From contig CACLVZ010000004.1 in assembly GCA_902610515.1 (NCBI GenBank), forward strand, positions 1-64,000: a stretch of DNA of 64,000 nt, read 5' to 3'. A model generated the notes under the pieces. The model was not told where the DNA came from. It was given only the letters and a program-made list of their open reading frames with translations, and ran no database searches. Positions 49,937-58,142 of the stretch are shown here, piece after piece. The position numbers and the translations under genes were made by a program. Positions within the stretch are counted from its first letter, which is position 1, and every line of letters begins with the position of its first letter. The stretch is from an uncultured Pelagibacteraceae bacterium. GTDB lineage: Bacteria > Pseudomonadota > Alphaproteobacteria > Pelagibacterales > Pelagibacteraceae.

Positions 49937-50855
49937 ATTTTACTTTTTCTAAAACAGTTTCTACTGTTAAATTATTTAAATTTTCGACACTAATTGCTTT
50001 AAAATTAAAATTTTCGATACTTACCTTCTTTGCGGTCGTATGGCTTCCAAAAAGTACAATTCCTGCTTTATCTAAATGTGAAGCTATATGAGCAGGTCCC
50101 GTATCATTTGCAATGATAAATTTAGCGTTACTTATTAAAGATATTAAAGTTTTAATATTAGTTGGCTGATTATTATCTAAAACAACTTTAGCATTCAACT
50201 TATTAGCTTCGTCAATTTCATCCGGTCCTGGAGCTAAAAGAATTGGATATTTATTTTTATAATCTTGTTTTAGTCGTAAAATCAAATCTTTAAAAAAAGG
50301 CCATTTTTTTTTAGGAAGTTTTTTTGAACAAAAAGGAAATAATAAAATGTAGTCATTATTCGCATATTGTTTTTTTAACCTGGAGATATCTGATACAGCC
50401 CAACTCAAGTCTATATTTTTTACAAATTCAGTTTGTATACCACTTTTTTTTAATTGAATTTCCATTCTATCAAGAACCGGGTCTTTATCGAAATCACTCT
50501 TTTTTTGACCTGGCTCTAAGGAAGTTTCAGTGGATGACCACTCAACGTTTTTTAAAATAAATCTTTTATAAAATTTTGTTCTACTTGAATTTTGTAAATC
50601 ATAAATTTTTGTAAAATTATATTTTGCTAGATTGTTTTTAAGATTTTTTAAATAAAATAAATTCCACCTAGGTAATCTTTTATCTATTATAACGCCATCT
50701 AAATAAGGGCATTCTGACATAAAAATTGCATAAGGCTGTGCTGTAAGTAAAAAAACTTTTCTATTTTTGTAAAATTTTTTTATATCTTTGATTGCTCCAT
50801 TTGCTTGAATTAAATCACCTAAAGATCCATGTTTTATTATTAATATATTTGACAT
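49923..50855 (-). CDS. glycosyltransferase family 9 (heptosyltransferase-like)
   Basis: The 310-aa protein has the GT9 N-terminus IIKHGSLGDLIQANGAIKDIK (residues 5-25), FPFCSKKLPKKKWPFFKDLI mid-region with the donor-contacting lysine/tryptophan, and the canonical IIANDTGPAHIASHLDKAGIVLFG block (about 243-266), closer to consensus than the GT9 at 4175-5128. It likely acts in LPS core synthesis. The next gene, DUF6165, is divergent (46 bp between starts). Confidence 0.9.
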   Translation of the reverse strand: MSNILIIKHGSLGDLIQANGAIKDIKKFYKNRKVFLLTAQPYAIFMSECPYLDGVIIDKRLPRWNLFYLKNLKNNLAKYNFTKIYDLQNSSRTKFYKRFILKNVEWSSTETSLEPGQKKSDFDKDPVLDRMEIQLKKSGIQTEFVKNIDLSWAVSDISRLKKQYANNDYILLFPFCSKKLPKKKWPFFKDLILRLKQDYKNKYPILLAPGPDEIDEANKLNAKVVLDNNQPTNIKTLISLISNAKFIIANDTGPAHIASHLDKAGIVLFGSHTTAKKVSIENFNFKAISVENLNNLTVETVLEKVKSRLN

Positions 50856-50901
50856 TATTATTTCGAAGTATATTTAATGATTAATATAGTCAAATATTAA
50901 T

Positions 50902-51297
50902 ATGGACAAGAAAATGGACAAAATATTGGCAGAAATCTCAGCTGGAGAATTAATAGATAAAATTACCATTTTAGAAATTAAAAAAGAAAAAATAAGTAAT
51001 AAAGAAAAATTATTTGAGGTGAACAAAGAGCTAAATTCATTAAATGAAACTTTAAAAAAATCGATTAATGATTCAAGTAATATAATTAACTTTAAGAATG
51101 ATCTTAAAAATATAAATTTAAAACTTTGGGATATAGAGGATGGAAAAAGATCAGCTGAAAAAAATAATAAATTTGACGAAAAATTTATTGAACTTGCTAG
51201 AAATGTTTATAAATTTAATGACGAAAGAGCAAAGATCAAATTAGCAATTAACAATGCTCTAGGGTCAAATATAAAAGAAGTAAAGTCCTACGAATAG
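50902..51297 (+). CDS. DUF6165 family protein
   Basis: The 131-aa largely helical protein has the recognisable pattern ILAEISAGELIDKITILEIKKEK near the start, LWDIEDGKRSAEKNNKFDEKFIELARNVYKFNDERAKIKLAIN later, and the tail SNIKEVKSYE. Members often lie near LPS or sugar-related genes, as here beside GT9 and GT4; no function is known. A second in-frame ATG at 50914 is a possible start. It abuts the convergent nitrilase gene without a gap. Confidence 0.8.
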   Translation: MDKKMDKILAEISAGELIDKITILEIKKEKISNKEKLFEVNKELNSLNETLKKSINDSSNIINFKNDLKNINLKLWDIEDGKRSAEKNNKFDEKFIELARNVYKFNDERAKIKLAINNALGSNIKEVKSYE

Positions 51298-52095
51298 TTA
51301 ATAACCTTTTAAACTAGGTATTCTTAATCTAAGATTTTTTGATAGTTTAGGATCTACTGAGGCTGTGATCACACCTTCTGATTTCTTTAATTCTTTTAAT
51401 ACTTCTCCATCTGGAGAAATTATTAGTGAATGTCCAAAAGTTTTTCTGCCGTTATAATGTGTTCCACCTTGTGCTGGGGCGAAAATATAACAAAAATTTT
51501 CTATAGCTCTAGCTTTTAATAATGAATGCCAGTGTTTCTTACCTGTAGTCTCAGTAAAAGCCGAAGGTACAGATAAAAATAATGAACCTGATTGAGATAA
51601 TTTTCGATACAGATTTGGAAATCTAAGATCATAACATATGCTTAATCCGATTTTTCCCCATGGTAACTTAAATGTCTTTATTTTATTTCCCGGATAAAAA
51701 CTCTTTGATTCAAAATATTTCTCTTTTTTGCTTAAAACAACATCGTACATATGAATTTTATCATAGTAGGTTCTTATTCTCCCGCTTTTATCAATTAAAA
51801 CAGATCTATTAACTAATTTATTTTTTGAAATCTTAATTATTACAGACCCTATCAAAATCCATTTCCTATATTTTTTTGCAAGTTTTTTAATTCCATTTAA
51901 ATAAATATCATTTTTCATTGACGTACAAACTTTTAGCAATTCTTTTTTATTTAAAGAGAAATGTGATGAAACTTCCGGAGTAATGATGAAATCTGTTTTT
52001 TGCTTTATTGCTTTAATTATAAGTTTCGATGTTTTATCTAAATTACTATGAATATTGTTATTTGATCTTAATTGAATACAGGAAACACGAAACAT
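51298..52095 (-). CDS. nitrilase-superfamily amidohydrolase (Nit1-like)
   Basis: The 265-aa C-N hydrolase has a Glu-Lys-Cys triad: E in FIITPEVSSHF (about residue 39), K in YDKIHMYDV (about 111) and C in GLSICYDLRFPNLYR (about 150). HWHSLLKARAIENFCYIFAPAQGG and RKTFGHSLIISPDGEVL fit the deaminated-glutathione amidase/omega-amidase branch. I chose ATG 52095, which overlaps the speD-speE stop by one base (TAATG) and begins at the conserved MFRVSCIQL strand; a longer frame to 52125 is unlikely. Position at the end of the polyamine operon leaves a role with a carbamoyl or amide metabolite possible. Confidence 0.85.
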   Translation of the reverse strand: MFRVSCIQLRSNNNIHSNLDKTSKLIIKAIKQKTDFIITPEVSSHFSLNKKELLKVCTSMKNDIYLNGIKKLAKKYRKWILIGSVIIKISKNKLVNRSVLIDKSGRIRTYYDKIHMYDVVLSKKEKYFESKSFYPGNKIKTFKLPWGKIGLSICYDLRFPNLYRKLSQSGSLFLSVPSAFTETTGKKHWHSLLKARAIENFCYIFAPAQGGTHYNGRKTFGHSLIISPDGEVLKELKKSEGVITASVDPKLSKNLRLRIPSLKGY

Positions 52096-53135
52096 TACTT
52101 CATTATAGATGAAGCAAAATTCCATTTACAGTCAAAACTAGGAATATAAGCTCCCGATAACTTAACGTTTCCAAAGCTTTTTTCTAAAACCTTACACCAG
52201 TTATCAACTTGCTTGGGTTTTTTATCCTGGCTTCCGACTTGAGCTGTTATCACGCCACCTTTTTTAAGAATTCTTTTTAAACCTTTCATATTTTTTTTTG
52301 CTAAATCAATACAATATTGATCATCATTTAAATCTACAAAAATTTTATCGTATTTTGAATCTTCTATTTCTTTTATACTTTTGAATGCATCACCCCAAAA
52401 TGTTTTAATTTTATTACTTTTTTTAACTTTTGAGCAAACTTTTGGTAAGTGACGATAGCAAACATCCACTATCTCAGGATCTAGTTCAAACCAATCGATG
52501 TAGTTAGAATTATTCTCCAAACAGGCTCTAGCAACACCTCCATCACCTCCGCCAATTATCGCAACATTATTGTTTTTTTTACTCAAATCGTAACTGGATT
52601 TAAAAAAATTAGAGCTATAAATTTTTTCATCTTTTTCAGCTACTTGAATTTCATGATCAATGAACAATGCGTGACCAAACTCTTCTAGATCCATTATTTC
52701 AACAAATTGACCGACTTTAGAAGTGAATTTTTCTAAAACATCTTTAACCACATAGAATTTCTTTTGACCTGGAGTGCTATAAATATCATCATAAAGACCT
52801 ACGCTACTTCGATCGAAAGCGTTGGTCACAACTCTTTGATGATCGATCTCTTTTCTTAAAATTTTAAGAGCGACTTTAGGGTTCACTTTTCCACATGTAA
52901 AAAAATCGAAGCTTATCACACCTCTTTCAGGGAAGGTATGAAAGCTAAAATGGCTTTCTGACAACAAAGCGACTAAAGTAAATCCCTGTGGTTCAAATTT
53001 GTGGGAAGCAACGTTTAATATTTCTACCTTTGCAGCTTTTGCTATTTTGTAAATAATTTTTTCGTAAAATTCAGTTGAATAGTCTTTTTTAACACCAAGA
53101 AAATCAATGGTAATGTGCTCACCAACTTTAATCAT
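52095..53135 (-). CDS. fused S-adenosylmethionine decarboxylase-aminopropyltransferase (SpeD-SpeE)
   Basis: The 346-aa protein joins two enzymes. Residues 1 to about 120 are a bacterial SpeD: LLSESHFSFHTFPERG contains the Glu60-Ser61 self-cleavage site that generates the pyruvoyl group, and H66 and C81 fit catalytic positions. From about 130 to the end is a spermidine-synthase domain (FVEIMDLEEFGHALFIDHEIQVAEKDEKIY, AIIGGGDGGVARACLE at about 191-206, FELDPEIVDVCYRHLP, FVDLNDD). The aminopropyltransferase part is divergent: DSTDP reads DLNDD and YHE is not evident. It makes decarboxylated SAM and a polyamine, releasing methylthioadenosine, which the upstream genes process. It follows the aldolase gene by 5 bp. 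Confidence 0.9.
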   Translation of the reverse strand: MIKVGEHITIDFLGVKKDYSTEFYEKIIYKIAKAAKVEILNVASHKFEPQGFTLVALLSESHFSFHTFPERGVISFDFFTCGKVNPKVALKILRKEIDHQRVVTNAFDRSSVGLYDDIYSTPGQKKFYVVKDVLEKFTSKVGQFVEIMDLEEFGHALFIDHEIQVAEKDEKIYSSNFFKSSYDLSKKNNNVAIIGGGDGGVARACLENNSNYIDWFELDPEIVDVCYRHLPKVCSKVKKSNKIKTFWGDAFKSIKEIEDSKYDKIFVDLNDDQYCIDLAKKNMKGLKRILKKGGVITAQVGSQDKKPKQVDNWCKVLEKSFGNVKLSGAYIPSFDCKWNFASSIMK

Positions 53136-53140
53136 AAAAA

Positions 53141-53785
53141 TTACCCTTTTTTATAATTTTTAAATTTTCCTAAGACAATTTTCATTTCTTTTTTTGAAAG
53201 AATCTTAGGTATTCCAATTCTTAGGGCATTTATATATTGATGGCAAATATTTTCGATCTCTTGAGCAAGTTCAAAAGTCTTTTTTAAATTTTCTCCAAAA
53301 GCAACCTGACCGTGATTAGCAATCAAACATGCTGTTCTATTTTTTAATGCTTTAATAATATTTCTTGAAAGATTCTTTGTTCCAAAAGTTGCGTATTTAC
53401 TGCACTTAATATCTTCCCCGCCTGCTACTGCAACCATGTAGTGAAAAGCTGGAATACTTTTTTGATGAGTAGAGACAGCTGTAGCACAAGTAGAGTGAGC
53501 ATGAACTATAGCTTTAGCCTCTTTTTTATTCACATAAATATCTTGATGAAATCTCCACTCTGACGATGGTTTACCTTTTTTTTTATCATAAACACCTTTA
53601 AGCGAAACAAAGACGATATCATTAGGTTTAAGAGAACCATATTCTCTTCCAGATGGAGTAATGTAAAATCCATCAAATCCTTTTTCTTTGGCTCTTACAG
53701 AAATATTACCTGATCTTAAAGCAGATAAATTAGTTATATTTAATTTTTTAGAATATTTGATTACTTCAGCTTTTAATTTGCTCAC
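53141..53785 (-). CDS. class II aldolase-family protein (MTRu-1-P aldolase or MtnB candidate)
   Basis: The 214-aa protein has the zinc-dependent class II aldolase/adducin fold: SGNISVRAKEKGFDGFYITPSGREYGSLKPNDIV (about residues 25-58), PSSEWRFHQDIY with the acid (E75 by rough count), IVHAHSTCATAVS (HxH, about 95-107) and LIANHGQVAFG (third His, about 157). The FucA-like pattern (YATFGTKNLSRNIIKALKNRTACL) fits aldolases of 5-deoxypentulose phosphates at least as well as MtnB dehydratase. Lying between mtnA and speD-speE, it most likely acts on methylthioribulose-1-phosphate. It overlaps mtnA by 4 bp. Confidence 0.85.
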   Translation of the reverse strand: MSKLKAEVIKYSKKLNITNLSALRSGNISVRAKEKGFDGFYITPSGREYGSLKPNDIVFVSLKGVYDKKKGKPSSEWRFHQDIYVNKKEAKAIVHAHSTCATAVSTHQKSIPAFHYMVAVAGGEDIKCSKYATFGTKNLSRNIIKALKNRTACLIANHGQVAFGENLKKTFELAQEIENICHQYINALRIGIPKILSKKEMKIVLGKFKNYKKG

Positions 53786-54852
53786 TTAAACAAACCTTTC
53801 AAGCCTTTTTCAGAAGCTTCGCAAATTCCTTTTTCTGTTATTAATCCGGAAATAAGTTTAGCAGGCGTAACATCGAAGGCAAGGTTTAATGACTTGCTTT
53901 TTTTTGGGTAAATTCTAACCTTTTTAATTTCATTATTTTCATCAATACCCTCGACATGAGTTAACTCCTCTGAATTTCTTTCTTCGATAGGAATTTGTTT
54001 ATGATCTTGAATTCTCCAGTCTATAGTTGAGCTTGGCAAGGCTACATAAAAAGGAATATTATTATCTTTGGCTGATAGAGCCTTTAGATAAGTTCCAATT
54101 TTATTACACACATCACCGTTAGATAATGTTCTATCAGTTCCAACAATGCACATATCTACTTCACCTCTTTGCATTAATAAACCACCAGCATTGTCAGTGA
54201 TGACAGTATTCGGAATTCCCTCTTCATTTAATTCATATGAGGTTAAATTAGCTCCTTGATTTCTAGGTCTTGTCTCATCAACCCAAACATGAACTTTAAT
54301 TCCTTTTTGATGAGCATGATAAATTGGGGAGGTTGCAGTTCCCCAATCTATAGTTGCTAACCAGCCAGCATTACAATGAGTTAAAATATTAACCGTATCT
54401 TTTTTTTTATTATAAATTTCTTCAATAATTTTTAAACCGTTAAGCCCTATATTTTTGCAAAAATTAACATCTTCCTCGACAATAGCTTTTGCTTCATCAA
54501 GTGCTAGCTCAAGAATATCTTTTTCATTAACACCAGATAATTTTGTCATCATTCTATCTACTGCCCATTTAAGATTAATCGCTGTTGGCCTTGAAGCTAT
54601 TAAATCTTCACTAGAACTTTTAAGAAAAAGTAAATCATTTTTTTCGATTATTGATAAGACTAAACCATACGCAGCTGTAGCGCCAATAAGAGGGGCTCCT
54701 CTAACCTCCATTGTTTTAATTGAATTAATTGCATCTTTTACAGTTTTTAAATCTTTAATTATAAATTTATGAGGTAATTTTGTTTGATCAATTATTTTAA
54801 CTATATTATTTTCAAACCAAATAGTTCGATAAACTTTATTTTCTATCCTCAT
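53782..54852 (-). CDS. mtnA: S-methyl-5-thioribose-1-phosphate isomerase
   Basis: The 356-aa eIF2B-like sugar isomerase has VRGAPLIGATAAYGLVL (about residues 49-65), a catalytic cysteine in NILTHCNAGWLAT (about 160), TRPRNQGANLTSYEL, DNAGGLLMQRGEVDMCIVGTDRTLSNGDVCNKIGTY with a catalytic Asp (about 245) and PSSTIDW. It converts methylthioribose-1-phosphate to methylthioribulose-1-phosphate in methylthioadenosine salvage. It overlaps mtnP by one base and the aldolase gene by 4 bp, so the three are tightly co-translated. Confidence 0.95.
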   Translation of the reverse strand: MRIENKVYRTIWFENNIVKIIDQTKLPHKFIIKDLKTVKDAINSIKTMEVRGAPLIGATAAYGLVLSIIEKNDLLFLKSSSEDLIASRPTAINLKWAVDRMMTKLSGVNEKDILELALDEAKAIVEEDVNFCKNIGLNGLKIIEEIYNKKKDTVNILTHCNAGWLATIDWGTATSPIYHAHQKGIKVHVWVDETRPRNQGANLTSYELNEEGIPNTVITDNAGGLLMQRGEVDMCIVGTDRTLSNGDVCNKIGTYLKALSAKDNNIPFYVALPSSTIDWRIQDHKQIPIEERNSEELTHVEGIDENNEIKKVRIYPKKSKSLNLAFDVTPAKLISGLITEKGICEASEKGLKGLFK

Positions 54853-55727
54853 TACTTCTTATTAAGAACTCTTCCAGCTATGTTTTTAAGTTTTTTAATT
54901 GTTTTTTTAGTCCTCAACTTTGGGTCTGTAATAACTGCCACATCTAAACAATTATTTGCTGGATCTTTGTCCACAGAAAAATCTTTGTATGTTTTTATAA
55001 CTTCTTTAATCATATTTTGCGCGTTTGAAGCATTTTTCATTAAAGTTTTAACTACCATGCTCACATCAACTTCATCGTGATCAGGATGCCAACAGTCGTA
55101 ATCAGTTACCATTGCAACAGTACAATATCTGATTTCTGCCTCTCTTGCTAACTTCGCCTCAGGCATGTTAGTCATGCCAATGACATCTGCATCCCAAGAT
55201 CTGTATAAATTTGATTCCGCGTAGGTTGAGAATTGAGGACCCTCCATGACTATATAAGTTCCTCCAACTTTATAATTAATATTTAATTTTTTCAAAGCTG
55301 TTTCGCAGCATTTTGAAAGTCCATAACTTGTTGGTTTTGCCATTGATACATGCGCAACAATTTCTTCGTCAAAGAATGTTTTCTTTCTTGAAAAAGTTCT
55401 ATCAATAAATTGATCAACAATAACAAATTTACCAGGTTCTAAATTTTCTTTTAAAGAACCTACAGCAGAAACTGAGATGATGTCAGTAATGCCTAATTGC
55501 TTGAATGCATCAATATTAGCCCTAAAATTAATATTTGTTGGGTTAATTTTATGCCCTCTTGAGTGTCTAGGAATAAAACATATTTCCTCTTTTCCCAATT
55601 TTGCTAAAAGTATTTTGTCTGAGGGTTTTCCCCAAGGTGTGTTAATTTTTTTCCAGTTGGTTTTTTCAAAACCTTCCATTTTATACAAACCACTGCCACC
55701 AATTATCCCAAGCTTTCTTTTTTTCAT
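54852..55727 (-). CDS. mtnP: S-methyl-5'-thioadenosine phosphorylase
   Basis: The 291-aa trimeric purine-nucleoside-phosphorylase-type enzyme has LGIIGGSGLYKMEGF at the N-terminus, FIPRHSRGHKINPTNINFRANIDAFKQLG (phosphate and ribose site, about residues 53-81), VMEGPQFSTYAES (about 174-186), DVIGMTNMPEAKLAREAEI and VTDYDCWHPDHDEV. It phosphorolyses methylthioadenosine to adenine and methylthioribose-1-phosphate. Adenine would feed the divergent apt gene, and the sugar the next gene mtnA. It is the first gene of the operon. Confidence 0.96.
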   Translation of the reverse strand: MKKRKLGIIGGSGLYKMEGFEKTNWKKINTPWGKPSDKILLAKLGKEEICFIPRHSRGHKINPTNINFRANIDAFKQLGITDIISVSAVGSLKENLEPGKFVIVDQFIDRTFSRKKTFFDEEIVAHVSMAKPTSYGLSKCCETALKKLNINYKVGGTYIVMEGPQFSTYAESNLYRSWDADVIGMTNMPEAKLAREAEIRYCTVAMVTDYDCWHPDHDEVDVSMVVKTLMKNASNAQNMIKEVIKTYKDFSVDKDPANNCLDVAVITDPKLRTKKTIKKLKNIAGRVLNKK

Positions 55728-55770
55728 TATTTAATTATTAATGCTTTTTTGTTAGAACTTGAAGCAAATT

Positions 55771-56298
55771 ATGGATTTAAAAAAACATATCAGATCAATT
55801 CCAGACTATCCAAAAAAAGGTATTTTGTTTAGAGATATTACAACGTTAATTAAAAATGCAGAGGCTTTTAAATATACAAATAACAAGATTATTGAGATAT
55901 CGAAGAAAATTGAATTTGATAAAGTTGCAGCTATAGAATCAAGGGGCTTTATTTTTGCTTCAACTGTTTCTCACGTTTTGGGAAAGCCATTTATCTTGTT
56001 GAGGAAAAAAGATAAACTGCCAGCTGATACATATTCGATAGATTTCGAATTAGAATACGGTAAAGCGACAATTGAAGTACATAAAGACTCGATTTCAAAG
56101 AATGAAAAAGTTTTAATAATTGATGACTTAATTGCAACTGGAGGTACTGCGGAAGCAGCGGCTAAACTCGTAGAATTGTCCGGAGGAAAAGTTGCGAGTT
56201 TTATATTTGTTATAAACTTATTTGATCTACCGGGTAATAAATTACTACAGAAAAAGGGATACGAAACGCATAATCTTGTTGAATTTCCTGGACATTAA
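55771..56298 (+). CDS. apt: adenine phosphoribosyltransferase
   Basis: The 175-aa protein salvages adenine to AMP. The PRPP-binding signature is KVLIIDDLIATGGTAEAAAKLVE (about residues 115-137) and IRSIPDYPKKGILFRDITTLI opens the protein; ESRGFIFAS and LLRKKDKLPADTYS are further Apt blocks. I chose ATG 55771, since a TTG 12 bp upstream adds only four residues. It is divergent from mtnP (43 bp between starts), the enzyme that produces adenine in this locus, and its stop shares TTAA with the next gene. Confidence 0.95.
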   Translation: MDLKKHIRSIPDYPKKGILFRDITTLIKNAEAFKYTNNKIIEISKKIEFDKVAAIESRGFIFASTVSHVLGKPFILLRKKDKLPADTYSIDFELEYGKATIEVHKDSISKNEKVLIIDDLIATGGTAEAAAKLVELSGGKVASFIFVINLFDLPGNKLLQKKGYETHNLVEFPGH

Positions 56299-57179
56299 TT
56301 ATTTCTTAAAAAATCATTAATGTAATCTTTGAGACTAATTTTTCCGTAATATTTAAATATTTGATTTGAGAGGTTTTTGTTCGTCAAAGCAGAAGCGTAT
56401 CTTTCTCCAGCTCTTCTAGGTAAAAATTTTATTTTTGTATTAAACATTTTTGCAACTTTTAATATTGAGTAAGATTTTTTACTTGAAATACTATAATGTC
56501 TACAAAGATTTTTTTTCCAAGCTGAATAACAAACTTCCACTGTATCAAAGATATGAGTAAATCTCCTGGTTTGAGAGCCTGGTTTTACAACTGGCAAGGC
56601 TTTGCCATTTTTATAATGATCTTCAAAAATCCCTATTACTGTAGACATTTGTCCTGTACAAATTTGATGTGGACCGTAGACGTTATAAAAATATATAACC
56701 TCATATTTAAAATTAAACCATTTTTTTAAATTTTCTAAAAGTTCTAGATTTTTTGATTTTGTAAAAGCATATGGAGATAAATTTTTGTCTTTGCCTTTAT
56801 TACCTAAGGAGGCTGAGGTTGCTGAATAAATTAATTTAATATTATTTTTCAAACAAAAATTAAAAACGGCATTAGAACCAATTGTGTTTGAGTCTATACA
56901 TTGGTTCATTTTAAGAAAACTCTGATAAATTCTTGCAAATTCCCCGAAATGAAATATTGATTTTATTTCTTCAGGTGAATTAATTAATTTATTAATATTT
57001 TTTGACGATCCCTTTATATATTTAATTCTTTTATCTTTAATATGATTTTTTTTACTGCCTGAGGAATAATCATCAATACTTATTATTTTATAACTCGTTT
57101 TTTTTAAAAAAAGCTTTATTAAATTTGTTCCTACAAACCCTGCTCCTCCTGTGATAACAATTTTATCTTTTTTTCTCAT
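56295..57179 (-). CDS. NAD-dependent sugar epimerase/dehydratase
   Basis: The 294-aa extended short-chain dehydrogenase has IVITGGAGFVGTNLIKLFLKK (GxxGxxG, residues 8-28), a TSASLGNKG serine region, the active-site YAFTK (YxxxK, about 137-141) and NVYGPHQIC, RRFTHIFDTVEVCYSAW near the C-terminus. It is in the UDP-glucose 4-epimerase group and slightly short. The sugar nucleotide is not known; context is surface-glycan genes. It is separated from the GT2 gene by 32 bp. Confidence 0.87.
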   Translation of the reverse strand: MRKKDKIVITGGAGFVGTNLIKLFLKKTSYKIISIDDYSSGSKKNHIKDKRIKYIKGSSKNINKLINSPEEIKSIFHFGEFARIYQSFLKMNQCIDSNTIGSNAVFNFCLKNNIKLIYSATSASLGNKGKDKNLSPYAFTKSKNLELLENLKKWFNFKYEVIYFYNVYGPHQICTGQMSTVIGIFEDHYKNGKALPVVKPGSQTRRFTHIFDTVEVCYSAWKKNLCRHYSISSKKSYSILKVAKMFNTKIKFLPRRAGERYASALTNKNLSNQIFKYYGKISLKDYINDFLRNN

Positions 57180-57211
57180 TTTAAAAAAAATATATCTTTG
57201 AAATAGTTAAA

Positions 57212-58078
57212 TCAATCTAATCTTGGTCTATACCATGATCTTTTGTTCAAAAATGAATTATAAAAACCGGATACTCTACAAGTATAAATTTTAAGTTTTT
57301 TTTTATCATTAATAAAAAAATATAAAAAACATCTTAAACAACCTTTGATAAAATCTGGTAAACAACTTAATAAAGCATTTAAAAATCCATAATGTTTTTT
57401 TCTAAAATAAAATTTTGACCAACTCCAATGCCAGTTTCTTGAAAGCTCAATTTCATTTTGATATTTATCATCAACAGTTTTAGCCCCTAAATGGGAGATT
57501 AAAGCTTGCTTGCATATATAAATTTTGTGATTATTTTTTTTTGCTCTAATACACAAATCGTCATTTTCTAGATACATAAAAATTTTTTTATCAAAATAAT
57601 AATTATCAAACTTAGATAAATCTAAAATCATCGCATATCCATCAACGCTATCTACTTCAAATAAGTTTTCTTTAATTTCATAATTTTTACTATTACTTAA
57701 AATTTTATAATTTGGATATTCTTTGTTATCACTTTGTGGACTTAAAATACTAAAATCTAAATTTTCTGAAATTTTAAAGATTTGGGATAAAGTATCCTTT
57801 TTTAAAATTGTATCAGGATTTAATATCATTACGTACCTTGTTTTTGCTTTCTTAATTCCAAAGTTGTTTCCTTGCCCCATACCTAAATTTTCACCAGTTA
57901 TATAGCATTCTATATTCTCATATCTATTTTGTATGTCATTTATAAATTTTTGATTAGAGGAATTTTCTACGATTATTTTCTTAATTGCAGGATCAATAGA
58001 ATTCAAACAATTATCAATTATTTTTTGACTCTTTATAGTTACAATTACTATTGTCAAATTATCTTTAGTGATTTGCAT
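57212..58078 (-). CDS. glycosyltransferase family 2
   Basis: The 288-aa GT-A protein has LTIVIVTIKSQKIIDNCLNSI at the N-terminus, GENLGMGQGNNFGIKKAKTRYVMILNPDTIL with the NPD nucleotide/metal motif (about residues 63-93), and YLENDDLCIRAKKNNHKIYIC with the catalytic acidic pair (about 170-190), as in rhamnosyltransferase-like GT2 enzymes. The rhamnosyl-type pattern next to rfb genes supports, but does not prove, dTDP-rhamnose-type donors. The ATG at 58078 is taken as start; the frame before it opens with TTG. Very Lys/Asn-rich, and a little more extreme than its neighbours. Confidence 0.87.
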   Translation of the reverse strand: MQITKDNLTIVIVTIKSQKIIDNCLNSIDPAIKKIIVENSSNQKFINDIQNRYENIECYITGENLGMGQGNNFGIKKAKTRYVMILNPDTILKKDTLSQIFKISENLDFSILSPQSDNKEYPNYKILSNSKNYEIKENLFEVDSVDGYAMILDLSKFDNYYFDKKIFMYLENDDLCIRAKKNNHKIYICKQALISHLGAKTVDDKYQNEIELSRNWHWSWSKFYFRKKHYGFLNALLSCLPDFIKGCLRCFLYFFINDKKKLKIYTCRVSGFYNSFLNKRSWYRPRLD

Positions 58079-58142
58079 CAAAAAAAAGCCTCATTGTGGT
58101 AGAAAGTATACTTAATTAAATAAATAATATAAATAATTACAA

